In this document: positions 27,547-37,800 of the stretch, piece after piece
Numbering within the stretch: the first letter of the stretch is position 1
Layout of the letters: every line of letters begins with the position of its first letter
NCBI RefSeq assembly: GCF_019428685.1
Contig: NZ_CP080095.1
Location: forward strand, 2,294,001-2,358,000
Direction of reading: 5' to 3'
Source: Paraburkholderia edwinii
Lineage (GTDB): Bacteria; Pseudomonadota; Gammaproteobacteria; Burkholderiales; Burkholderiaceae
DNA length: 64,000 nucleotides
Notes under the pieces: generated by a model
Databases searched by the model: none
What the model was told of the DNA's origin: nothing
The model's input: the letters and a program-made list of their open reading frames with translations, nothing else
Position numbers and translations under genes: made by a program

Positions 27547-28038
27547 ATGACAGGGTCGGCAGCAGTGGGCAAGACGGTGGGCATCGTGCTCGTCGAGGAT
27601 GACGATGGGCACGCGACGCTCGTCGAGCGCAACCTGCGCCGCGCCGGCATATCGAATGGTTTCGTAAGATTTGCGGATGGTCAGCAGGCGCTCGACTATT
27701 TCTTCGGCGACCGGCCGCTCGGCGAGAACGCCGGCAAGTATCCGCCGCGCGACGATCTGACGAACTACGTCGTGCTGCTCGACCTCAAGATGCCGCGCGT
27801 CGACGGCTTCGAGGTGCTGCGGCGGCTGAAGGAGTCGCCCACGACGGCGGCGATGCCCGTCATCGTGCTGACGACCACCGACGATCCGCGCGAAATCGAA
27901 CGGTGCTATGAACTAGGCTGCAACGTGTACATCACGAAGCCCGTCGAGTACGACGCGTTTATCGAAGCGGTGCGCCGGCTCGGGTTCTTTTTGCAAGTGG
28001 TTAAACTGCCGCCCGGGCAACGGATGATCGTCGCGTGA
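27547..28038 (+). CDS. Single-domain (CheY/Rcp1-like) response regulator
   Basis: A 163-residue receiver domain with no output domain. The acidic pocket is VEDDDGH (residues 16-22), the phospho-accepting Asp79 is in VVLLDLKMPRVDGFEV, and the conserved Thr and Lys are in VLTTTDD and ITKPVEY. The length and the insert between beta2 and beta3 (GDRPLGENAGKYPPRDD) match the Rcp1 group that accepts phosphate from CHASE/phytochrome-like kinases (family knowledge). The ATG at 27547 has GGAG 9 bases upstream; the alternative 27523 lacks one. It sits between its likely kinase and a hybrid kinase, which suggests phosphorelay. Confidence 0.9.
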   Translation: MTGSAAVGKTVGIVLVEDDDGHATLVERNLRRAGISNGFVRFADGQQALDYFFGDRPLGENAGKYPPRDDLTNYVVLLDLKMPRVDGFEVLRRLKESPTTAAMPVIVLTTTDDPREIERCYELGCNVYITKPVEYDAFIEAVRRLGFFLQVVKLPPGQRMIVA

Positions 28039-28106
28039 TGGTGCGCACGCCATAGCGCATGGCGATGCGCGAGGGTAGGTGACGGTGCGGTCGAGGTCGT
28101 TGGCGG

Positions 28107-28171
28107 CAGTCAAGGGCCGCAGTCAAGGGCCGCAGTCAACGGCCGCAGTCAACGGCCGCAGTCAACGGCCG
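28107..28171. repeat. 13-bp minisatellite, 5 units plus a degenerate sixth
   Basis: Two units CAGTCAAGGGCCG then three CAGTCAACGGCCG, followed by CAGTCATCGACAG (to 28184). It fills the gap between the response regulator and the hybrid kinase and ends 21 bp before the hybrid kinase ATG, so copy number would change the leader length. Confidence 0.88.
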
Positions 28172-28205
28172 CAGTCATCGACAGCAGAGACAACGAAGAT
28201 ACAGC

Positions 28206-30188
28206 ATGACACAAGAAGGATCCACGCTACCTGCGGCTCATGTGCTCGTCGTCGACGACGACGAGGGCATCCTGCGTCTCGCGCGCAAGTCGCTCGAACG
28301 CGCGGGCTGCAAGGTCGCGCTGTGCGCGGGCGTCGGTGCGGCGCGCGCGCGCATTGCCGAGAGCGAACCGGACCTGCTCGTGCTCGACTATCAGCTGACC
28401 GGTGCGGAGACGGGGCTCGACTTTTTCCGGCGGTTGCGCAGCGAAGGCGTGCGCGTGCCCGCCATTCTCGTGACCGGCTTCACCGACGAATCGCGCGTGA
28501 TCGAGGCATTGCGCTCGGGCGTATCCGACGTCGTGCCGAAGGCCGGCGACTATCTCGACTATCTGCCCGAAGCGGTCGAACGCGTGCTGTCGCAGGTGCG
28601 GCTGCAACGCGCGTCGGCCGAAGCGCTGATGCTGCGCGACCGCGAGCAGCATTACCGAACGCTTTCGGAAGCGCTGCCGCACCTCGTGCTCACGTGCAGC
28701 GCGAGCGGCGCGTGCGACTTCGTGTCGAAACAGTGGGTCGACTATACGGGGCTCGAAAGCGCCGCGTCGCTAGGCCTGGCGTGGCTCGACGCCGTGCACC
28801 CCGACGATCGCGAGGAAGTGCGCCGCACATGGTTGAGGACCGTGCGGAGCGGCACGTCCGAGTATCGGCACGAATTGCGCATTCGCCGCCACGATGGCGT
28901 GTATCGCTGGTTCGACACGCGTATCGTCGCGATGCGCGATGCCGACGGCACGGTCAGCAAATGGTTCGGTAGTTGCACGGACATCCATTCGCAGCGCGAG
29001 GCGATCGAGGAGCGCGAACGGCTGCTCGAATCGGAGCAGACCGCGCGCCAGGCAGCTGAAGAAGCAAACCGCGCGAAAGATCGCTTTCTCGCGATGCTGT
29101 CGCATGAGCTGCGCACGCCGCTGACACCGGTGCTGGCCGGCGCACGCATGGTCGAGATGATCCCGGGGCTGCCCGAAGCGGCGCGCTCGGGCATCGCGAT
29201 GATTCGCCGCAATGTCGAACTCGAAGCGCGGCTGATCGACGATCTGCTCGACCTGACGCGCGTGGCGAACGGCAAGCTGCGTCTATCGCACGAAACGGTC
29301 GATGTGCACGAGGTGATCGATAGCGTGCTCGAACTCTTTCGCAGTGAGATTCAAGTCAAGCAGCAGGACGTGCATGTCGACAAGGCGGCTCAACACCACT
29401 ATGTGCTCGGCGATCGCGCGCGGCTGCAGCAGATGCTATGGAATCTGATCCGCAACGCGGCGAAGTTCACGCCGGATGGCGGGCATATTTATGTGCGCAC
29501 GCGCGACGAGCGCATGCATGTGCAGATCTCGGTTGAAGATACGGGCGTCGGTATCGAGCCTGAGCAGATCGGCAAGCTCTTCAATGCGTTCGAGCAGGGC
29601 AGCCAGAATATGTCGCGGCAATTCGGCGGACTCGGGCTCGGGCTTGCAATCACGAAGGCGCTAACCGATGCGCATGGGGGCACGGTCACCGCCTATAGCC
29701 CCGGCGCGCATTGCGGCGCGACCTTCACGATCACTTTGCCGACTGCCGAAGCGCCGACCGAAAAGCCGGTCGTTGCGGACGCATCGACGCGTCATCCGGC
29801 CGGCGCGCTCGCGATTCTGATGGTCGAAGACCATGAAGATACCGCCGAGGTGATGGCGCAACTGATTCGTACGCTCGGGCACGAAGTGACGGTGGTGGGG
29901 CGGGTGTCGGATGCGCTTGCGGCGACACAGACCGCATCGTTCGATCTGATCGTGAGCGATGTCGGCCTGCCCGATGGCACGGGCATCGACTTTATCCGCG
30001 CGTTTCGCGAGCGCTCCGACGTGCCGGCCGTCGCGCTGACGGGCTTCGGCACCGACGAGGATATCCGGCGCTGTATCGATGCGGGATTCAACGCGCATCT
30101 GACGAAACCCGTCAACTTCATGCAGCTCGAAAAAGCGATTGAAAGTGCGGCGAACGCGAAAGCGGAGAAGGCCGCAGGCCGATCTTAA
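28206..30188 (+). CDS. Hybrid histidine kinase: receiver-PAS-HisKA-HATPase-receiver
   Basis: A 660-residue soluble protein with no membrane segment. Order: receiver 1 (about 12-125; Asp61 in [10 protein letters not shown]), PAS/PAC (about 145-262), coiled coil, HisKA (His300 in [10 protein letters not shown]), HATPase (about 400-525; N box [14 protein letters not shown] boxes DTGVGIE and GLGLGLAI), receiver 2 (about 540-650; Asp585 in [13 protein letters not shown]). An N-terminal receiver before PAS suggests that it can be phosphorylated by the upstream CHASE3 kinase or act as sink or relay (inference). Its stop TAA shares bases with the stop of the convergent mscL. Confidence 0.92.
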   Translation: MTQEGSTLPAAHVLVVDDDEGILRLARKSLERAGCKVALCAGVGAARARIAESEPDLLVLDYQLTGAETGLDFFRRLRSEGVRVPAILVTGFTDESRVIEALRSGVSDVVPKAGDYLDYLPEAVERVLSQVRLQRASAEALMLRDREQHYRTLSEALPHLVLTCSASGACDFVSKQWVDYTGLESAASLGLAWLDAVHPDDREEVRRTWLRTVRSGTSEYRHELRIRRHDGVYRWFDTRIVAMRDADGTVSKWFGSCTDIHSQREAIEERERLLESEQTARQAAEEANRAKDRFLAMLSHELRTPLTPVLAGARMVEMIPGLPEAARSGIAMIRRNVELEARLIDDLLDLTRVANGKLRLSHETVDVHEVIDSVLELFRSEIQVKQQDVHVDKAAQHHYVLGDRARLQQMLWNLIRNAAKFTPDGGHIYVRTRDERMHVQISVEDTGVGIEPEQIGKLFNAFEQGSQNMSRQFGGLGLGLAITKALTDAHGGTVTAYSPGAHCGATFTITLPTAEAPTEKPVVADASTRHPAGALAILMVEDHEDTAEVMAQLIRTLGHEVTVVGRVSDALAATQTASFDLIVSDVGLPDGTGIDFIRAFRERSDVPAVALTGFGTDEDIRRCIDAGFNAHLTKPVNFMQLEKAIESAANAKAEKAAGRS

Positions 30189-30631
30189 CGCGGCGAACTC
30201 TTCAGCGAATCGCGGATCTCGCGCAACAGCAACGTATCTTCGGGCGGTGCGGCCGGCGCTGCCGCTTCGGCTTCAGTCGGCTTGCGCAGGTTGTTGATGA
30301 ACTTGACCATCAGAAAGATGATGAACGCGAGAATCGCGAAGTTGATCACGGCTGTGATGAATGCGCCGTAGCCGAACACCGCAACGCCCGCGGTCTGCAG
30401 GTCTTTATACGAACCGGGGTTGCCTTTGAAGCTGTCGGGAATATGCCCGAGCAGAATAAACAGATTCGAGAAATCGAGGCCGCCGGTTGCCGTGCCGACG
30501 ATCGGCATGATCAGGTCTTTCACCACTGAATTGACGATGGTGGAAAACGCGCCGCCGATAATCACACCGACTGCCAGATCCATGACGTTGCCCTTGAGGG
30601 CGAATTCCTTGAATTCCTTGATCATGCTCAT
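30185..30631 (-). CDS. mscL: Large-conductance mechanosensitive channel
   Basis: Inner-membrane pentameric channel that opens under hypo-osmotic tension. It is 148 residues with the family start [22 protein letters not shown]1 ([20 protein letters not shown]) and TM2 ([19 protein letters not shown]), then a charged C-terminal helix ([13 protein letters not shown]) after a short Ala/Pro-rich linker. AGGAGAG lies 8 bases before the ATG at 30629-30631; the frame remains open further upstream without family similarity. Convergent with the hybrid kinase; the stop codons overlap (TTAA), leaving no room for a terminator. Confidence 0.95.
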   Translation of the reverse strand: MSMIKEFKEFALKGNVMDLAVGVIIGGAFSTIVNSVVKDLIMPIVGTATGGLDFSNLFILLGHIPDSFKGNPGSYKDLQTAGVAVFGYGAFITAVINFAILAFIIFLMVKFINNLRKPTEAEAAAPAAPPEDTLLLREIRDSLKSSPR

Positions 30632-30735
30632 AAGGCATCTCTCCTGGTGGTCAATGCACGCATGATAGCGAACGATCGGACAGGCGGGGTAGAAGGTTTG
30701 ATGGACGTGCCCTTGCCGCGGGCGTGATTGTGCTC

Positions 30736-31758
30736 CTACACCTGCGCCGAACGCGCGCGCTCGATATGCGTCGCGAACGTGAGCGTATCGGTATTGGTTC
30801 CGCATAGCAGCACGCCGACGCGTTTGCCCTGCAGCGTTTCGCGTAAGGGGCCGAGCAGGGCCGCGGTCGCCGCCGCGCAAGCAGGCTCGACCGCGAGTTT
30901 CAGTTGCGAGAACAACGTGAGCATCGCCGCGCGCAATTGATCGTCACTAACGGTCACGAGGCGGTCGATATGCCGGCGGCACAGTTCGTAGCTGTATTGC
31001 TCGGTATGCGGCGACATCAGCGAATCGGCGATCGAATGCATATGGCCCATCTTCACCGTGTGATTCGCCGCGAAGCTGCGGCTCATGACGTCGGCGCCTT
31101 CAGGTTCGACACCGAACACATGGACGCGCGGATTCGCCAGACGCAGCGCAGTCGATACGCCGGCCGCGAGGCCGCCGCCGCCCACCGGCACGATCACCGC
31201 ATCGAGATCGGGCGTTTGCGTGGCCCATTCGTAACCGAGCGTCGCGCTGCCGAGCACGGTGCGATAGCCGTTGAACGGGTGCACGAAATAGCGGCCTTCT
31301 TCCGCTTCAATGCGGCGCACGATCTCGAAGGCCTCGACGGCGTTTTCCGCGATCACGACTTCCGCGCGAAACTGCCGGCAAAGCGCAATGCGCGCCGGGT
31401 TCGCCGAACGGAACACGACGACCTTCGCGCTGATGCCCAGCCGCATCGCTGCATACGCGACCGCGATCGCGTGATTGCCGCCCGATACGCATGTCACGCC
31501 CGCGCTGCGCTGCGGTTCGTCGAGCCCAAGCAGATTCGTAAACGCGCCGCGTGCCTTGAAGCTGCCGCCGGCTTGCAGCAGCTCGAACTTGAAGTTGACG
31601 AGCGTGCCCTCGAGCGTTGGGAAGTCCATCCGATCGAACACCGGTGTTCGCACGACCCACGGCGTCAACGCAAAATGCTGCGAAGCGATCGCATCGAGCG
31701 TCGGAATCGGCTCGCCGTCGATCGTGTGGTCGGTGTGCTGCTGGATGGCGGTGGACAT
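30736..31758 (-). CDS. PLP-dependent threonine/serine dehydratase
   Basis: A 340-residue fold-type II PLP enzyme of the catabolic threonine dehydratase/serine racemase group, producing 2-oxobutyrate or pyruvate plus ammonia. The Schiff-base Lys is Lys68 in [21 protein letters not shown] and the phosphate-binding [11 protein letters not shown] follow. It lacks the C-terminal ACT regulatory domains of biosynthetic IlvA, so isoleucine feedback is not expected. Related specificities (threo-3-hydroxyaspartate dehydratase, ectoine utilisation EutB-like) cannot be excluded. It is upstream of mscL on the same strand and 57 bp downstream of argE. Confidence 0.82.
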   Translation of the reverse strand: MSTAIQQHTDHTIDGEPIPTLDAIASQHFALTPWVVRTPVFDRMDFPTLEGTLVNFKFELLQAGGSFKARGAFTNLLGLDEPQRSAGVTCVSGGNHAIAVAYAAMRLGISAKVVVFRSANPARIALCRQFRAEVVIAENAVEAFEIVRRIEAEEGRYFVHPFNGYRTVLGSATLGYEWATQTPDLDAVIVPVGGGGLAAGVSTALRLANPRVHVFGVEPEGADVMSRSFAANHTVKMGHMHSIADSLMSPHTEQYSYELCRRHIDRLVTVSDDQLRAAMLTLFSQLKLAVEPACAAATAALLGPLRETLQGKRVGVLLCGTNTDTLTFATHIERARSAQV

Positions 31759-31815
31759 GGCGTGATCGTACGTGGGTTGCGTTCGTGGGGGGATGATTGC
31801 GCCGGGCTAAAACAC

Positions 31816-33126
31816 TCAGTTGGTGTGTGCGTCGAGCGACATGCTGTGGATGAACTTGCCGAGGAAGCGCTCGCACTGCACAAGCTGTTCGAGTGCGACG
31901 AATTCGTTTGCCTTGTGTGCCTGCTGGATATCGCCGGGCCCGCAGACGATGCTCGGAATGCCGGCGCGCGAAAAGAGTCCGGCCTCGGTGCCATAGGCGA
32001 CCTTGCGCTTGTCCTGATTCGCGGTGAGCGCGCGCACGAGTTGCGTGATCGCGGTTTGCTCCGCCGCGTCGAGCCCCGGCGCTGCGGCCACCTTCGTGAA
32101 TTCGATCGCGGCCGCCTCATGCTCGCGCTTCATTTTCGGCAGCAGCGTTTCGCGCGCGTACTGCTCGATGCGCGCAAAGATCGGCTCGGGGTCGAGCGTC
32201 GGCAGATTGCGGAACTCGAACGCGAAACGGCATTCGGCCGGCACTGTGTTGACGGCGTTTCCGCCTTCGATCGTGCTGGTTTGCGCAGTCGAAAACGGCA
32301 CGTCGTAGAGTTCGTCGAACGGACCTTGCTCGCGGAACTGATCGGCCATATCGCGGATATAGCAGATGAGGCGCGCCGCATATTCGATCGCGTTGACGCC
32401 TTTAGGCGTAAGCGACGAATGCGCGGCCTGGCCACGCACGCAGCATCGATACACGTTGATGCCCTTGTGCGCGATGATCGGCCGCATGCTCGTCGGTTCT
32501 CCGACAATGCAGCCGTCAGGCTTGATGCCGCGTTTGATCAGATCTTCGATCATCAACGGCGCGCCGATGCAACCGACTTCCTCGCCAAACGATAGCGCGA
32601 GATGAATTGGCCGCGCGAGTTTTGTATTTTGCATTTCAGGCACGAGCGTCAGCGCCGCGCCGATAAACCCCTTCATATCGCAGGTGCCGCGGCCGTACAG
32701 TTTGCCGTCGCGTACTTCGGGCTTGAAGGGATCGGAGTCCCAGTGCTGGCCGTCGACCGGCACGACATCGGTATGTCCGGACAGCACGACGCCGCCGTTC
32801 GTTTCGCCGTCGTGCGCCGGAATCGTCGCAAAGAGATTGGCCCATGTGCCGCCTTCGCCGTGCGTCAGCGTGGCGTCGATGCCGTGCTTGCGCAAGGCGT
32901 CGCGCACGGTTTCGATCAGGCCGAGATTGGGATTGCGGCTCACCGTGTCGAATGCCACGAGTCGCTCGATCCACGGCAGCGAAACCGGAGCAGTGCTTGA
33001 ATGGCCCTGTGAAGAGACGTCGGGAAGTGCGTTGGAAGAAGCGTTGGCGGAAACGTTTGACACAGCGGATGCGGATCGAGAAGACATTCTTGAGGGCTGA
33101 GCTGCTGATTCAGCGACCTGGGACAT
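31816..33126 (-). CDS. argE: Acetylornithine deacetylase (M20 family)
   Basis: Hydrolyses N2-acetylornithine to ornithine in arginine biosynthesis. Canonical M20 metal motifs are intact: SGHTDVVPVDG, YGRGTCDMKGF, LSFGEEVGC, VGEPTSM and a C-terminal His in QQAHKANE. The start at 33124-33126 with GGAG upstream gives 436 residues; ATG at 33159 is an alternative. Before the catalytic core (which starts near WIERLVAFDTVSRN) there is an unusual Ser/Ala/Asn-rich extension of about 45 residues (SASAVSNVSANASSNALPDV), longer than in typical ArgE. Confidence 0.9.
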   Translation of the reverse strand: MSQVAESAAQPSRMSSRSASAVSNVSANASSNALPDVSSQGHSSTAPVSLPWIERLVAFDTVSRNPNLGLIETVRDALRKHGIDATLTHGEGGTWANLFATIPAHDGETNGGVVLSGHTDVVPVDGQHWDSDPFKPEVRDGKLYGRGTCDMKGFIGAALTLVPEMQNTKLARPIHLALSFGEEVGCIGAPLMIEDLIKRGIKPDGCIVGEPTSMRPIIAHKGINVYRCCVRGQAAHSSLTPKGVNAIEYAARLICYIRDMADQFREQGPFDELYDVPFSTAQTSTIEGGNAVNTVPAECRFAFEFRNLPTLDPEPIFARIEQYARETLLPKMKREHEAAAIEFTKVAAAPGLDAAEQTAITQLVRALTANQDKRKVAYGTEAGLFSRAGIPSIVCGPGDIQQAHKANEFVALEQLVQCERFLGKFIHSMSLDAHTN

Positions 33127-33219
33127 GACGGGACTCCGCTTGATTGTCTGCCCGATCATACCGAAAAACCCTTAATAAGCCAAAGCGCTAAAGGGCACAT
33201 AAAGGGGACAAGCGAGGGT

Positions 33220-33270
33220 ACATAAGCGGCTTTTAAAGCGTTTGCGCAATGCAGCATAAAACGCTTATGT
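33220..33270 (-). other. Intergenic hairpin with two competing left arms
   Basis: In the 182-bp gap between the M20 gene and argE, ACATAAGCG (33220-33228) can pair with CGCTTATGT (33262-33270), while AAGCGTTT (about 33237-33244) can pair with AAACGCTT (about 33259-33266), which overlaps the same right arm. The two folds are mutually exclusive. It could be an untranslated regulatory structure in the argE leader or only a repeat; no T-run follows. Confidence 0.4.
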
Positions 33271-33308
33271 GCGCGCTTGCAATTGCAATTGCCTCGTATT
33301 AGCAGGCG

Positions 33309-34814
33309 CTATTGACGCAATAACTCGAGCAACGCGTGTTCGTAGATTTGATAGACGGGCGCGATGCTCGCCAGTTCGACGCGCTCGTCGCTGGCGTGCA
33401 GCTGTTCGCCGCGCGGACCGAAACCGCATAGCGCGGGGATCGACAGCGACGCGAGATAGTTGCCGATATTCGAAGGGCCTGCGACTTCACATGGCGGCAC
33501 TGCACCGAATATGTGCCGTGCCGCTTTGCACAATGTGTTCAACATAGGATGCGTATCGGACACCCGATAAGCGGGCCAGCCGTCGATCCATTCGATGTCC
33601 GTCAATAGATTATTTGCAGGACTGGAGGTGTAGGCGATGTCGTGTGCGCGAATCGCATCGGCAATCAGACCGCGCGCGTGCTCAGCATCGAAGCGCGGCG
33701 TGAGCCGGATATCGACCTTGAGTTCGCAACGATCGGGTACTGCAGTGAAGCCGTCGTCGCCTGCCTTGATGCCGGTCACGGTCAATTGTGCCTGGCGGTC
33801 AAAAGTCCCGTAGTCGATGCGGGGCAGCGGCATATCGTGCAGCGCGTTGGCGAGTGCGCCACCGCGTACCGCCGCGTTGAGCCCGCGCGAGCTGCCGCTG
33901 CCCGAATGCGCGGCGATGCCGTGCACAACAAGCTTCGCGCGCAGAAAGCCGCGCGCACCGACCATGATGCGGTCGTGTCCCGGATAGCCGATCAGCACGC
34001 CGTCGGGGCGTGAGGCGCGGGCGTGCCCGGTTTGATTGGCAACGCTGTCAAGCTTCGCGGTCGTGTTGCCCTGGTTGTCGACGAAGCTGTCAAAGAACGC
34101 ACGCGCGCCGCCGAAACGGCCCGTGTGTTCGTCGAGGTCGAGCAGCAGGCCGATGCGTCCGGCGAATTCCGTGGTCCGTTGTGAAAGCGCTACCAGCAGA
34201 TGCGCAAACAGCGCGGCGCCTGATTTGCTATCGGCGGCGCCGCGGCCAATCAGCCAGCCATCGACGATATGCGCGCCGAGCGGCGGTTGAGTCCAGACCG
34301 CTTCGTCGCCGAAGCCTGCCGTGTCGAGCGTCGCGTTGAGCACATAGTAGGGCGGGTTACCGGACGTGATGCGGGGCGCGGGACCGGATGCTTTGTCCGA
34401 TGAATTGGATGGTGCATGCGCCGTGGTTTTGGTCGAAGGGTTGGTCGAAGCGTTTTCCGAAGCCTTCGCCGTGGTGGCAGCGCTTCCACACACTTCCGCA
34501 TACAGCGCGAGCGGCTCGCCGCTCGCGGACACGATGCGTGTACGCGGCAAGCCCGGCGCGTGTCGCGCGAACCATTGCTCGATGCATTCGAGGATCGGCG
34601 TCGTGGGATCGATGCCGCCGCGGCTCGGAATGCGCACGAGCGCCGCGAGCAGATCGACGATCGATGCCGTGCGTGCGTCAAGTGCGGCGAGTGTGCCGCG
34701 TGCATCGCCTGTATCTCGTGTGTCGCCTGCATCCGGAGCGCCATCCGCGCGTGCGGTCCGATGCACATCGTACGCACGCTTCTGGTTGTTGCCGCTCCCG
34801 GATGTGTCTGTCAT
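33309..34814 (-). CDS. M20-family hydrolase-like protein with altered metal-binding residues
   Basis: A 501-residue relative of ArgE/DapE. Aligned by eye with the adjacent ArgE, the first metal ligand His of GHTD is Thr162 (ATLD), the ligand Glu of GEPT is Tyr277 (GYPG), while Asp195 (GAADSKSG), Glu229 (DLDEHTG) and His473 (LHASDE) are retained. The lid/dimerisation domain follows (about 285-400). Residues about 1-45 and 111-153 are low-complexity (Asn/Thr/Ser/Lys-rich). Two of five usual ligands are lost, so it may bind one metal, have a different activity, or be inactive. It is 7 bp downstream of mfd, probably co-transcribed. The specific substrate is unknown. Confidence 0.78.
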   Translation of the reverse strand: MTDTSGSGNNQKRAYDVHRTARADGAPDAGDTRDTGDARGTLAALDARTASIVDLLAALVRIPSRGGIDPTTPILECIEQWFARHAPGLPRTRIVSASGEPLALYAEVCGSAATTAKASENASTNPSTKTTAHAPSNSSDKASGPAPRITSGNPPYYVLNATLDTAGFGDEAVWTQPPLGAHIVDGWLIGRGAADSKSGAALFAHLLVALSQRTTEFAGRIGLLLDLDEHTGRFGGARAFFDSFVDNQGNTTAKLDSVANQTGHARASRPDGVLIGYPGHDRIMVGARGFLRAKLVVHGIAAHSGSGSSRGLNAAVRGGALANALHDMPLPRIDYGTFDRQAQLTVTGIKAGDDGFTAVPDRCELKVDIRLTPRFDAEHARGLIADAIRAHDIAYTSSPANNLLTDIEWIDGWPAYRVSDTHPMLNTLCKAARHIFGAVPPCEVAGPSNIGNYLASLSIPALCGFGPRGEQLHASDERVELASIAPVYQIYEHALLELLRQ

Positions 34815-34821
34815 CTTGGCT

Positions 34822-37800
34822 TCACTGCGCTGTCACACGCTGACCTGCCGCGCCTCGTGCGGGCGCACCGAGCGCGCGCAGCGTTTCCTTGACGGTCGCG
34901 ACGCGCACCGCGAGATCGGGGCTGCGCGTTTCGATGCGCAGCTTGTCCTGTCCCGCCAGCTTGATGTGCTTGTGCTTCTGAACCATTTCGATAATGCGCA
35001 TCCCGTCGACCGGTGGATTAGGAATGAATTGCAGCGCGATCACCGCTTCACCCGCGTCGATCTTCGAAATACCGAGCGGTCGCGCGGCGAGCCGCAGCCG
35101 ATGCGTTTCGACGAGCGCATGCGCCTGCGGCGGCATCTTGCCGAAGCGGTCGATCAGTTCTTCCTGAATGCCGTCGATTGAATCGTTGTGTTCGCAATTG
35201 GCGAGCCGCTTGTACAGCGATAAGCGTTCCTGCACATCGCCGCAGTAATCGGCGGGCAGAATCGCGGGTGCGTGCAGATTGATTTCGGTCGTCGCCGCGA
35301 GCGGCGCGGTGAGGTCGGGCTCCTTGCCGTCTTTCAGCGCCTTGACCGCATCGTTGAGCATATCGGTGTAGAGCTGGAAGCCGATCTCGTGAATCTCGCC
35401 CGACTGCTTGTCGCCGAGCACTTCGCCGGTACCGCGAATTTCGAGGTCGTGCATCGCGAGATAGAAGCCGGCGCCGAGTTCTTCCATCTGCTGAATCGCT
35501 TCGAGCCGCCGTTGCGCCTGCTTCGTGAGGCCCTGCGGATCATGCACGAGCAGATAGCTATAGGCCTGGTGATGCGAGCGGCCGACGCGGCCGCGCAACT
35601 GGTGCAATTGCGCGAGGCCGAACTTGTCGGAGCGGTGAATCAGGATCGTATTCGCGCTCGGCACGTCGATACCGGTTTCGATAATCGTCGTACACAGCAG
35701 CACGTTGGCGCGCTGCGCGACGAAATCGCGCATCACGCGTTCGAGTTCGCGCTCGTGCATCTGTCCATGCGCGACCGCAATGCGCGCTTCGGGGACGAGC
35801 GCTTCGAGCATCGCGCGGCGATTCTCGATCGTCTCCACTTCGTTATGCAGAAAGTAAACCTGGCCGCCGCGCTTCAGTTCGCGCAGCATTGCTTCGCGAA
35901 TCACGCTGTCTTCCTCGCGCCGCACGAAGGTCTTGATGGCGAGCCGCTTTTGCGGCGCCGTGGCGATCACCGAGAAATCGCGCAAGCCCTCGAGCGCCAT
36001 GCCGAGCGTGCGCGGAATCGGCGTCGCGGTCAGCGTGAGCACGTCCACTTCGGCGCGCAACGCCTTGAGTGCTTCCTTCTGACGTACGCCGAACCGATGC
36101 TCTTCGTCGATGATCACCAGACCGAGCCGCTTGAACTGCACTTCCGACGAAAGCAGCTTGTGCGTGCCGATTACGATATCGACGCTGCCTTCGTTGATCT
36201 GCTGGATCGCCGCGTTGATTTCCCTGGTGGTCTTGAAGCGCGACAGTTCGGCGATGCGCACGGGCCAGTCGGAGAAGCGGTCGCTGAAAGTTTGCGTGTG
36301 CTGTTCGGCAAGCAGCGTGGTGGGCGACAGCAGCGCGACCTGCTTGCCGCCCATCACGGCGATAAACGCCGCGCGCAGCGCGACCTCGGTCTTGCCGAAA
36401 CCGACGTCGCCGCAGACGAGCCGGTCCATCGGCTTACCGCTCGTCATATCGCCAATCACGGCGGCGATTGCCGCGGCCTGGTCCGGCGTTTCCTCGAAGC
36501 CGAAGCTTTCCGCGAACTTCACGTAATCGCGCGGATCGAGCTTGAAAGCGTGGCCTTCGCGTGCCGCGCGGCGCGCGTACAGATTCAGCAATTCGGCGGC
36601 CGTATCGCGGATCTGCTGCGCGGCCTTGCGCTTCGCCTTTTCCCACTGGCCGGAGCCCAGCGAATGCAGCGGCGCGCTTTCGGGGTCCGCGCCGCTGTAG
36701 CGCGAGATCACATGCAACTGCGCGACCGGCACATAGAGCTTGCTTTCGCCCGCGTATTCGAGATGCAGGAACTCGGTCTCGCCTTCGCCGAGATCCATCG
36801 TCACGAGGCCCATATAGCGGCCGATGCCGTGCTGCGCGTGGACGACGGGATCGCCGACCTTGAGCTCGGACAGGTCGCGCACCATCGAGTCGACGTTGCT
36901 CGCCTGTTCCTGACGGCGCCGTCCGGCACGGCGCGCGAGCGGCCCGTAAAGCTCGGTTTCGGTGATGATCGCGATGCCTTCGCCCGGCAGCGCAAAACCG
37001 CTCGCGAGCGGCGCGACGCCGATCGAGAAGCGCGCGTCGGCGCTGAGCCATGCTTCGAAACTGTCAGCTGGACCGCCGCGCAGATCGTTTTCCGCGAGCA
37101 GCTGCGCGATGGTTTCGCGACGGCCCGCCGATTCGACCGCGAACAACACGCGATTCGGCGTCGTATCGAGATACGCGCGCAATGCGGTGACGGGGTCTTC
37201 CGCGTGACGGTCGAGCGCGAGGTTCGGCAGCGGCGCGGCCCAGCCGCCCTCGGCTTTTGCGGGCAGCGTCAGGCGCGCGAACGGCTTGGCGAGCGTAAAG
37301 AAATCTTCGTCTGACAGAAAGAGCCGCTGCGGCTCGAGAATCGGCCGGTCACGATCGTGCGAGAGGAAGTTGAAGCGTTGTTTCGTGTCGGCGGTGAAGC
37401 GCTTGATCGATGCGTCGAGGTCGCCCGTGAAAACCAGATGCGAGCCGTCGGGCAGATAGTGGAAGAGGGTCGCCGTATCTTCGAAAAAGAGCGGCAGATA
37501 GTATTCGATACCCGCCGACGGTACGCCGTTGCCGATGTCCTTGTAGATCGACGCACGGCTCGGATCGCCCTCGAACACCTCGCGCCATCGGCTGCGAAAT
37601 GCGGTGCGCGACGCTTCGTCGAACGGAAACTCGCGGCCCGGCAGCAGGCGGACGTCGCGTACGGGGTACAGGCTGCGCTGGGTGTCGGGATCGAAGGCGC
37701 GGATCGAATCGACCTGATCGTCGAACAGGTCGAGCCGGTACGGCAGGGGCGAGCCCATCGGAAACAGATCGATCAGCGAGCCGCGCACGCAGTATTCGCC

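Noticed and set aside
25612..28184. CRISPR array
   Set aside because: The 12- and 13-bp units are contiguous with no spacers, and no cas genes are present.
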